Shown here piece by piece: positions 36,742 through 48,700 of a DNA stretch of 64,000 nt. Position numbers and translations under genes: made by a program. Position 1 is the first letter of the stretch; every line of letters begins with the position of its first letter. Under the pieces are notes generated by a model. That model had not been told where the DNA came from, did no database searches, and worked only from the letters and a program-made list of their open reading frames with translations. The stretch is from the NCBI GenBank assembly GCA_025331565.1, contig JAFREQ010000040.1, positions 2,063,501 to 2,127,500 on the forward strand, given 5' to 3'. Origin of the DNA: Holacanthus passer (Eukaryota; Chordata; Actinopteri; Pomacanthidae).

Positions 36742-39700
36742 GAAATGAGTGGACTTTTACTCTGCTAACCTTTCTTGCGGGGGAAAAAAGATGCCCCTGA
36801 CTTAAACTCTTCTTTCCACTCATTTCTTTTCTCACTAACATAACTGGGTTGTTAAGGAAGTAGGTTTTTCTAAAGACTGGAAAGAGAAGTCATTTTACAG
36901 TACATTTACAATGGCCCAATACGCTTTACAGTCTGCCAGACAGCAGAGGAGAAAGTGTAGCCGTGGAACAAGGTAGCAGCTTTTCAGTGGAGCGGGGGAT
37001 GGACCGCACTCGGTTTGTGTACACACACGTGGTCCTGAAGGACCCACAGGGCTGAGCGGCTCCTGCTCTCTTCCAGACTGATTAAGGTTACGTGTGTGTG
37101 TTGCAGACCACCTTCATTTATGTTGAAGTGTAAACAGATCCCCCTCATAGCAATTTACAGACAGTCATTTTGTAGGGTACATTCTTTTCAGCTATTCTCA
37201 GTGCAGAGCCAGGAGCGCTCCTGGAAGACACTGCTAAGCTCACACACCAAAACACAATACAAGATGACGTGCACACTCACACTCTGGGTTTAATTATTTC
37301 CTCATGAGTGCCAGTCTGAAATTCCTTGCACCGAAAAATACTGGAAAGTTCCACATTCTCAAAAGATGCTGCGCAACATTCACCTCTGAGGATTTTGCTC
37401 ACGTTCTTGCCTCCCCATGACGTTAACTCACCGAAGCGTAGTCCACAGTTTGAATTTCAGTTTCCTTTTTCATGTAGTGCACCTAGATTTTACAGGCCCA
37501 AGTATGCCTGTTAAAGTGTTCTCAACAGTGAAAGTTTAGCGCCCACGGGACACTGTGAGGTCAATATGAAAATTGGAGCTCTGGGGATATTATTCAGCCT
37601 GTACTATACTTCCTGCTTTTAAGTCTGAAGTGGGGTTTTTTCTTCTGCTTTTACCATTTCTATAAGGTTGTGAAACTCGCACCGCAGTATGTAGTTCAGC
37701 AGCAGCAGCTATTATTGGAGCTATTCAAGGGCACTTATTACATTAGAAAGAAAACTTTTTGGTATGTTTAGCATAGCAGTCCCAAATGGAGGAATCCACT
37801 AGAACGTGTTGAATTTCTGCTTCTCATACATTTCGGAAAAGTTTCCAATGGAGCAAATGTTCAGGTTAACTTTAGGATCCAGTCGATTAGTGAGCAAATT
37901 CCCATTTTCCATCATTCTCAGACAGTAAATTCTCCTTTTTAAATGACTCTTGATGCATCATAACTCTTCTGTCAGTTCTTCAAGTAGGCTTTTATTTTCA
38001 AATCTCTACTGTAGCATATCAGAGGCACATGTGATTTATCTGCACTTCTAGTCTATAGTCTTTCCACATCTCCTCCAGATGAAACTGAACAGTTCAGTCT
38101 GCATGTAAAACAGCACAGAGCTGCGGACCTTCTGAAAAGCTGACGTCTGTATAAATGGGAGCCTCATTCAGACCCCCTTCTGCCTCTGCCATATGGAAAA
38201 CTGATTTAGAGAGAGGGTCGAGAAAAGCTCTGCATGTTCTTACCAAACACAAGCTCACTGTTGTCAGTATTTCCTTCCTTGGGAACGAGCAAATCCCTGA
38301 GCCTGTAGGTATTTGTAACCAGGAATTCAAGTGCCTGGTGTCCAGGACTGAAGAGCTCTTTGAAACATTTTCTATCTCCAGTGTCCCACTATATAGTTGT
38401 TATTGTTTGGACGCTATATTTTCATTTTAACTGTTTTGGGCCACTGACTATTTGGCATCTTTTGTGAAATATTTAGTCAACTACTTTGTGCTGTCAGATT
38501 TATTTATCTCTGTCATCGTCAACACAAGTATTCCATCTCATTCATAGATGTATTCAGGACTTTTTAATTTCACTCCTGCCGTTTTCTCGCCGGCATGTGC
38601 TCTTTGAACCTTTGACATCACTTGGAGGAGAGTGATGATGTTGAACAGCTCTCGGGAACACCAAGAGCTTATGTCACTCACAGCCTTATCTGCAGTGACT
38701 CTTCCTTTCACCGATAAATCTGTCAGTGATTTACTCAAATGCCTGCCAGATGCTTTTAATATTTGAACCATGTCATCATCTCAGGCCTCCCATTTTGCGC
38801 TTGTCATGTTTGTTTAGTCGGGGTGGGAATCATGACTAATTTCATGTCACTGGTATTTAAAAGATAGATGTGAAACAGGTTAAATGGATTTTTTAGAATC
38901 ATAAAAATGTGCCCAAACACATAGCTCACAGCCTTTTCTCACACACTTATCCACCAGCTCACATTGGTAGTTTGTAAAAGGAGTCTGTCTCCTTTCCAAG
39001 ATGCCTTTACGACCATTCTCTAATTCAGTAAACTGCCTGAATTGCTCGCCCTCAACAGGGTATAATGGCATGTCATTTTTGAGTCATTTGCTTTGATCAC
39101 ACAGAATAAGTGCAGTACTAATAGAAGTAAGTACTCCTGCCTGGCCTTCTTTGGCCAGCCTCCCTCTCACATTTCCTGCTCTGCAGGTCTTCGTTTTTTG
39201 TGGTTTTTGCACATCAACCAACAGTGGTTGAATGGTACAACCGTGATTCCAAAAAGGTTGGGTCATGGTGTAAAGCATAAAAAACAGAACATGAGTAAGT
39301 AATGTGTGTGTAATCAACTGAAAACCCTCAAAAGACAATATGTTTAATGTTTTACATCATTAACTTCATTAATTTTTATAAATACAATGGGGAAAATAAC
39401 TATTCAACACGTCAACATTTTTTTTTAATAAACATATTTCCAAAGCAGCTGTTCACACGAAATTGAGACCAGACATCAGTATTAACTCTACACAGAGAAA
39501 TCATAACATTCATTACATAAAAAAGTTATGTGCAATAAATTGAAATGACACAGGGAAAAAAGAAATAAACAAAGCACAGAATTCTTCTATTTCATTCTAC
39601 CTGTGCTAATTAGAATCTGCTGGGTTAGTGCATGTTGGTCGGTTAGTATTTCCACCCTTGGAAAAAGAGCTCTCCACCTCTGAATGCAAGTAAACAAATC

Positions 39701-42700
39701 ATTTGTTCCCCTGTCCTGCCAAAAAAACATCCCTAGTGACTAGTTGCAGCCAAAAAATGTGAAAAATTTCTAACCTTAAGATGTAGATTGTCTGTCCAAA
39801 AATCCCTGGCATGTCACCACATCATTACCTCAACTATCTGGTCTTAATCAGTCTCAGGCATTATGAAAATCTCTGAAGCTGTCAAAAGTCTGACAAAGGC
39901 CATTCATGCCCTAAATACGAAGTGGAAAATATTCCCCAGCCGTGTACTTCACAACTGTGTCACTGTTTGTTGTACTTAGTGGTACTTGTGGTTTCTACAT
40001 TTAGGTGCCAAGACGGACAGATGATCTTTCGCAGGCTTGACAAGTGTAGTGCTTCTAACTTGTTTATCCAAAAACGTCATAAATCAGTTAAAGTTGAACC
40101 AGAACTCTGCTGCCTGACCGACACTCGGACCAGACAGATCAAACGTTAGACCCATTTTATGACCTTGTGCTGAGGAAAATGTATGCCCACGAGCAGTTTG
40201 CACATGTGTCAACACATCTGCCTGTGAAGACACTGGTGTCCCCGTATGTTTTGGAGTATATCTGGATGTTTAGAACAGTCTGCACAAGGGCTTTAGAGGA
40301 GCTGAAAATGGCACCTTTGAATATACCCGAAACATTTTAAACCTAAATCTTCAAGCCTACATTACCTTTTTACATATTAAGTTCTGTATTTTACTTCAAA
40401 GTGGTCTGACATTAACTTACTGCTTACGTTTAACTGGCCTATAAATTTGAGGCAGTATCTTGTTCTACGTTCTCATGAACATGATATCTCAGGAACGCTC
40501 AGGAAACTTCTTCAAATTTGGCACAAATGCACACTTGGATTTAAGATTAGATTTTGATAGTGACCTCACGAACCTGTACACTGATTTTGACAGTTTTTTC
40601 ATACAGATGTCTAATAGGATAAAATGATGAAGGTCAACTTCACTATGTCGTCATGATATTTTACAAAAAAACATTTGTCTGGCCATTAGTCAACACCATA
40701 ACTCAGGAATAGAGGGGGAGATTGTGACCATATTTCACATTTGGTGACACTAATCTTGGGTGTCCACCTTGAAACTGAAGTGATTGTAAAGATCTTCTGT
40801 GCTGTGCAACATCCAAGTTTAAGAATTTGTAGCTTCTTTCCATTCCATTCTTTCAAAAGCTTCACTACATATTATATAAGTCTGCACAGACATGGATGGA
40901 AACTGCAACTTGACTGGTTGGCGGAGTCACACAACCATGAGCCGATAAATCTAGTTTCTTTTCTTTTTTTTTGTTTCATTTCCTGTTTTGAATACCCACA
41001 ATATACGTCAGTTGGTGTTCCATTTGGATTGGACAGTTATCATAAACTTCCTGACCAATCGGTCCGGGGCTCTCCTAAGTGGACTCAGCTGAGTTTGGAC
41101 TTTTCTTCATTAAGCCTACTGACTGATTCTATAACTCAGCCAAGTAGCAGCTGATTTGTCATTTCCCTGTCTGGCTGGTGTTTCCCATTTGCCATCTGGT
41201 CTGAATTTAGGCTTCTATGTCATCACTCGTCAGTTGACAGAAAGGCTCCTGGAAACAAAGCTGTGGAGGTCCGTCCGTGGAAACCTTGTGTTTTTCCAAA
41301 CCTGGCCGTCACTTCACATGCCCTTTACAGCTTGAGCAGAACGGTCTTCTCAAACACGTGCTCACGTACACGTGTACATGCTGTATTACCAACCTGAAAA
41401 GGAATTTGAGGAATCTAAACTGTAAACTATTACTTGAGTGTTTTGTCAAAATTCGCTTTTATCATCGTGCAGCGTGCGATAATGGACTGCTCAGGGTTTT
41501 AGCAACTCAGATTTGTCAAGAACACTGGTGGTCAGCCAAATCTTCCACATTTTGAATGTCTCTTTTGAAGAGAAGTTGGGCTTCCTTTCAACAAATTTCA
41601 CTATTTTTCACCCACACACAGTTTATTTTTCACAGTGTGTTCCTGTAATTCCTTCACGGATCAACTATATTTGGGTTAAATCCCTTTTCTTTGTCATCTC
41701 TTTTGAAATTTCAACACCTTTACATCAGACTGCACGGAAAGCTCTGTGATTATAATGATTGGATTTTTCATTTTTCTGGCAAGCCAGACCTCCTGCTTGG
41801 CACTTTAAATAATACTGAAAGCATTGAGTATAAGTTGGCAAAAAAGGACATCATTTGACAAACTACTGCAAGACTCAGTAGAATTTTGGGAACCTGAACT
41901 TGCTGATGGAGAAAGCGTAGAGTTTGGATTAGTGTGTGGAGAGCCTGCAGCTCTCCAGTGAGAAAACACTGCTCAGTCTGTCTCCAAACTGGGAATGCAG
42001 AGGTTGGCTGCTCTTCCAGGCGTGTTTCATAGATAAAGGTGTGTTTGTCGAATTAGTGGAGGGTGGAGTGAGTTTCGTGCAGCTCCGTTGATTTGCGGAC
42101 GCACATTATATAGGCTGTGAAAAAAATAAACATACCTGCTAATTGACTGGAATAAAACTGGGAACAGAGTTTCTTTCTTATTTATCAAATGTCTAGACTC
42201 ACAGGTCTGTTAAGAATAGGATTATTTTTACCTGTATGAAGGACTGCAAAGACTGCATTTCCATTTTCTTCTTTACAGTAAAGCTGTTTCACCTTTTTTA
42301 ATTACCTCAATACACTTACAATATGGTCTCCCCCCAAAAATATTTGAATTATTATAATACATATGGGCATTAAATATTTGTGCCACATGCAGGTTTTGGC
42401 AGTTAAAGAGAAAAACATTTTACATTTCACAGTATACATACAAATAAGCTAATATGGTGCTATTCCCCCTTTAGAAGAAATAGTTTAGTTGCTTTAAGTT
42501 ACACACGTGCACATGTTGGCAGTATGGTAATGTAACGGCTGCTGTGTCTTCTCAACAACACTTATCATTAATCATTTAGCAGATGTTGTACTTGCAGCTG
42601 TTTACAAGCTGAGTTGGGGTGAAAACCTGGTTTACATTCAAGTTGGTCTGTATTCACCTACACATTAAGTATTAACAGCTATGGAACGGTGTAAATGATT

Positions 42701-45700
42701 TATTACTTACCGTGATGAATGAGAAAGTCAAACGATTCTTTAGTCAGTCTTAGAGGAACTATTCAGATCTTTCAGTTAAGCAATAGCAATACTGCCTTTT
42801 AAAAATACTGTTAAAAGTAAAATCCCTGCATTGAAAACATCATGAAAGTAATATTATATTATATAAGAGACATTTTAAAGTAGTAAAAGTACTCATAAGG
42901 CAGAACAATGGCTCTCAGTGTTATTGTTGTATAATTGGCTTATTACTGATACATTAGTATGTAATCAGCATTTAACTGCTCTAGTTGGTTGAGGCACTAT
43001 TTTATGTATTTACGTCATATAAAGCTACTAGTTAAATCTATAAAAAATACATCATGTTTTATGAGATCATCTTGTGTTTTTATGTAAACCGTATTTGTAA
43101 AGTGACCAGTAGACACGTGTAGTGGAGTAAAAAGTGCAGTATTTCCCTGAGTTGTAGTGGAGTAGAAGTATAAAATGGAAACACTGAGGTAAAGAACAAG
43201 TACCTCGGATTTATTACTTGAGTAAATGTGCTTGGTTACATTCCACCACTGGCTTTATTGATACTGACACATCACTGAAGTCAAATGAATGGGATATTTG
43301 GAGAACAAATTGCAGCTGAAATAATGCAATCTCATTCTATTTTGTTTCAGTGAAATCCCTAAAATGTGCTTTTAGCACGAACAACAGCTTGAATCGAATT
43401 TATAAAGCTTATTCTTTCTAAAAAGGTCGCTTATGCCCATCTGGCTCTGAGCCCTCCGCTGTGCATTCCTCAGCCGGCCCACTGAAGTGAGCTGATCCGA
43501 GCTCTGTGATAAAACTTAACCAAGTCAAAACAAAAGCTCTCTGGATAACTGCAGTGATTCAAACAGAGCTTTGAAGACGCTCCCAGCTGCAGAGGAGAGC
43601 GACGCAGCCTTCTGAGCTTAAACAGAGCACAGTGAGTGGAGAGCCAAACTGCCATGAGCTGCCTGACAGCCACAGGAGCCGCGGCTTCAGGTTTCCTCAT
43701 CTGGAAAAGCCACTGTAGCAGACCGCGACCAGGGGGAAACAGGAGAGGGGATTATGCACATATACTATCTTGTCAGACTGTCAGTGGTGTCCCTTCAAGC
43801 ACAGGCCAGCACAGTCCTTCCTGGGAAAACTGCAGTGACTTTACACAAATGAGCAAATTAAGTTAAACATGCAATTACTGATTTGGTTTGGTCAGTTGGG
43901 GGCAGCTGAAACAAGCTGTAAGCACATTAACGTATCATCAGCTTTAAAGTTGGCAGCAGTTACTTATTTAGCAACATAGTCATGTATTTGGAGTCACGTT
44001 TCTGGCCATCTTGTGTAAGTAAATCTAATATTGTGTGTTGTCCTAATACTGTGAGAGTATTAGGATTGAACCAAAATATTGTTGCGAGTCAGACAACAAT
44101 GAGCTTAAACTCACTATAAAGCCACATAAAGCTGAAATGAGATGCAGATTCAGGTGATAATTCTCTATAGGTTCATCACTATGAGTGACGCCTCTCACAT
44201 TGTTTACATATCCATTATAGACGCTTTAAGTGAAAGTACAATAGAGCTGATCATTAAACATGTACAGTAAGAAATTAAATGAAAGCGGATTTTGAAATGT
44301 GCATTTTTAAAAGAGACAAAGATGTTATCTAATCTCCTCTGGCAAATCATTCCAGAGCGACGGTGCCCTGATAGCAAAGGACCGATCCTCATTTCCAATC
44401 TAGATCTTCCTATCTCTAAAAGAGACCTGCCAAACGATCTCAGGCTGCAGTTAGACTCATATTGGATTAAACATTCATTGATATGCTCAGGGGCCAGTCC
44501 CATCTGAGCCTGAACAGTGATCATTAAAATCTTAAAATTGATTTTAAACACACAGGTAGCACAGTGTAATGAAGCAGGGACACTTCAGGCACAAGTGCTT
44601 CAAAACCGCAGTTCTAAAAAAAAAAAAGGTACTTTTTGTTTTTTCTGCTCTAGATTTTACTAGATTTGTATCTGCAGCAGTTCAGCTGACAACGCACTTA
44701 TTTGTTCTTTAATCTGCGGCCAGTGTGAGCAGACAAGAGACTAAATAAAGAAGGTCCTTGTGATCCTTCACATCTAAGATTTGTGATTAGCCTTCCCGGT
44801 TAACAACAAGCCCATGTGAGGAGCTCATTACATGATGAGAAGGCAGATATTCATGCGAAGTTCTCATCTTTTGTTCGACCCGGCCGCCACAGCGTGAGCT
44901 CGCTCGACAGCAGCGAGCGTGCAAAGTGTTCAGAATGAGATTGGAGCTGAACTGCAGCCAGGTCTGCACAGCTGATGTATATGCAGACTGCGACCGGCGC
45001 TGTAGCCTCTTTGTCACAGGTGACACCCTAAACCACGGAGCTGAAACACCGCCATGTCTGTACCAGACATCCAGGTCCGCTTTCACAAGAGTAATTGTAA
45101 CATTCAGGCTTGACCTTTGCCCCAATTTCTCATTCTCTGTCTTTGTTTCCCTCCGCCCTCTTGACAAGTTTTAACAAGCGGGGGGTTCCTGACCCTTTGA
45201 ACTGTGCGGCCAGAAGCTGATTATTTGTGACAACAGCCTGGAGGGAGGTCTGCGAGTCATGATGATCACTGTGTTTCTGACTGATGTTGCATCTCCTGGT
45301 GCTTTGTGCCTCACTGCCTCCCTCGCTGAGATTCCTCGTCACCAGTTAAAGTCTGTCTGTTGCAACTATATAAATGTTTACGGCCTTCAGAGTGAACAGT
45401 GGCATTGTCTTTTAATGTTTTTCGACACTTTAGAGGAGGGTAAACTGTGCATGAAGTTCGGCAAGCTCGCCCGGCTGTGTGTCCATCCCCTGCCGGCCTT
45501 AGCCTGGTAATCTGTTTGTGATGCAGCCATTTGGAAAGTTGTTTTGAAGTTGTTGGTGACTAAAGAAGAGACACAAGGAGTCACAAACATCAGACAGGTA
45601 CACAATCTCCTCAGCTAAACCCTCCTCCTGCAAATGTACTTAGCAGCTGTTTCTGTGGAAGTCACTGGAGAGAGGCTGCATGGAAAAAGGAGTCGAGCCA

Positions 45701-48700
45701 GCTGGGTGGAGAGCTGGGGGAGGATTTTTTCCACTTCTGTCTGTCTGACAGAGACAGGCTGATTTTTCTCAGTGAGCTATTCATCTCAAAGTGCGCACAC
45801 TATTGCAGGCAGTGGCTGCGTTTTCACTGGAGACTAGTAATTAAGTCATAAATTAATAGTTTCCTTTTTGTAACAACACAAACTGTCATACTGCAAAACT
45901 TACAACTGCACATTGTATTTTATATGATTATTTTTTATTCCATGGAACGAGTGCTCACACTTGTTTGTGACTTGATTTCCTTTGGCCGTAGCACACCCGA
46001 CAACGCTTTCCACACATTCTTTTTTTTCTTCACACCATCCTGGAAAAAAACATGTCCTAAAGGTGTTGATGGAAAGTATAAAGGATTGCGTTGGCTCTAT
46101 AGCTCGCCTCTGCCGCACATCTGGATGGTTCTGGTCCATTTTTATCGCTTGAACCACAGAGTGGGATAATGTCGACGCAGGTGTCTTTAGTGAATGGAAG
46201 CTCGCACCAGTGAATTGTGAATGGTGTCCATCTGTGGCTGTTGTTTACGCCTGTGCACAAACCTGCCAATAAACCAGTTGTTGAGATTTGTTTATGCTGC
46301 ATGGTGTGAATGTGCTTTAAAACAAAATCTGCAGATTCTCACTCAACAAGAACGCGGGTTTGTTAGAGATAATGTTGAGGGAGCAGGAGGGGAGAGCGTA
46401 AAATGAATGTAGCATTTGATAAAGCTGTTATACATACCAGTTCTGTTCTCGCTGCACAGTGTTTGCTTGTCCTGTAGCCGCTGTGTTAAACAAAGACTCA
46501 CTGTCGGATGGAAAGGCTTCATGTTGGTGCATTGCAGACGCGGCTTATTTCTTGTCAGACAAACAAAAACCAAAGCAAAACTACTGTATGTATGTAAATG
46601 TCAGCTCAGTTGAAATGACACTTCTTCCATGTCTTCTTTCTCATTTCAGAACGTTATTACTGGGACTCCAAGCTGCACATTCCCACAGCCGACTACCAGG
46701 AAGTCCTCCAGGACGATAAGGCCGCGCTGGACTGGCTCTCGGCTCTGCGTCGCGTTGGCATCGTCTACCTGAAGGGGGCCCCGGCAGAGCAAGGCCAAGT
46801 GGCCCGACTGGCTGAGAGGATTGGCTACCTCAGGCTGACATTCTACGGGTAAGACTCTGTGACGTTCACCCATTTTGCTCCAGTCGTCCTCGGCCAAGCC
46901 ACTGTTTAATAATCAGACTCCCCACTAAATCTTGAACGGCTGAATTTTCCCCCGATCAAATTTTAGCTGGAGCACAGCCCAGGGAGTGTTAGTGGTAAAA
47001 ATTAAATACAAACCCCCTGTATTTACATCCCTTTTTCCAGGGATTCAGAAAAAGATCAGCTTGATATTTTGATGAAAGAAGTTCTCAGATTCTCACTTTA
47101 CAAAATTAATGTTTAGGAAAATGTGTCCACTGGTCAATTATCTGTAGCTTTGATTCATGTTGGTTCCATGGAAACGCTTAGAGAGTGTCTGTTGGCCCCT
47201 CACCACTTTGACTTACTGCAGTCCTGATTATTTGAGGACAGAGACGAGGAAAACAACCTTAAAGCATTCCAGCTTTTTTAAGCCAGAGGAATTACCTGGT
47301 GCACTCAGTCAGAACAGAGGTTTGGAGCGTAAAGCTTTTCCACTGCCAGCGGATGAGCTCATACTGCTGGAAGTAAAGAGGCTGCAGACCAAAGCTGAAG
47401 GCCTGCCATCTGAGAAACTAGACTGTTTTACGACCCGGGCATCCAAACGAGGCATGCAAACAGAACATGGAAGATAACTTTACCTCATTAGAGTCTGACT
47501 CCTGCTGCATCTCAATGAAGTGTCTGCTTCAGAGGCTTCAGTCTACGCATTCCTGTGAAGCTGCCCACTTTGCCCTCGGGGATCCCTGCATAGATCATCT
47601 CATCTCTGCCTTTTTCTCCACACAACCTAATTGTTACTGCTTATCTTCTAAAGCCAAAGTTAAATAATTAATGCGGACTTTATTAATGAATGTTATCTCT
47701 GTCCTCAGGCACACATGGCAGGTGCAGGACAAACCCATGGCGAACAATGTAGCCTACACATCAGGAAGGCTGAGTCTCCACACAGACTACTCTGCTTTGC
47801 ACTTTGCACCTGGAGTGAGTAAAATCTGATTTCTATCTTCTATTTAGAGGATTAAACTGCACCAACCAGATGTGGTACCACTTTGAATTTATGTGCTGCT
47901 TTTAAAAGTTTTGTTTCAACTGCTGGTATTTGGCTTTCATGTCGTTCAGAGTTGTAAAAGGAGCATTTGTGCCGCATGTGTGTGTTGTTGGTCACGATAG
48001 GTGCAGTTTCTGCACTGCATCAACCAGGCGGTGGAAGGAGGGGAGAGCGAGGTGGTGGACGGCTTCCACATGGCCGAGCAGCTGCGAAGGGAAGACCCAG
48101 AGGCCTTCCACACACTCACCTCGGTCCTTGTCAACTTCATCGACACGGGGACGGACTACTGCGACTTCATGCTGCAGTCCAAGAAATGCATCATCGAGTA
48201 AGTGGAGCTGCCAGATCACCTGTTGTCGTTTTTTTAATTCCTGTATTTACACACTTATTGTCTGTGTGAAACAGAGTCAGACCTCGCAAAAATTGAAATG
48301 ACATGCATCTCTCAAAAAGATGCACTGGTGCATCTCACCAGTGTGTGAGTTTGTGTGTGATTTGAAATGAGACACTGCCATCTGCTGTTCACAATTATGT
48401 CCACATCAAGAATTAAGAGTAAATAAAATGGAAATATAGGAGTTATTTGCTCAGACTTTATTTATCATGTCATATTTTACCTAGAAATAATTATAAACCC
48501 TTCTAGTAGTAATAAAAGGAAGACACTTTAGTTAAGTTTAATTGAATTAGTTGACTCATTGAACAAAAACAAAAATACATTCCCTATGACCCCGCTCCCA
48601 AAAACAGACCTCTCTGGCCTCTTGACTTGACTTGACATTGACATTGATGTTTGACATTGACATTCTCTCTGTCCAAGCTTGTTAAGGATGGCTCTGTGTC

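Larger units (their letters stand above)
35342..46649 (+). other. bbox1: Long bbox1 intron (11.3 kb)
   Basis: It holds the GT17 array, two Tc1-like fragments, the 40.5 kb repeat, hAT-like copy 3 and the 44.2 kb repeat. GC-richer non-repetitive blocks at 43430-43720 and 44880-45350 stand out and could be regulatory or unrecognised exons; neither shows a convincing coding frame with splice sites. Confidence 0.6.

Noticed and set aside
40741..41154. 137-codon plus-strand reading
   Set aside because: Its first half is the dispersed repeat at 40455-40935; no domain or splice sites.
48620..48665. GACTTGACTTGACATTGACATTGA short tandem pattern as a regulatory array
   Set aside because: A few imperfect 5-6 base repeats in an intron; simple slippage is enough to explain it.
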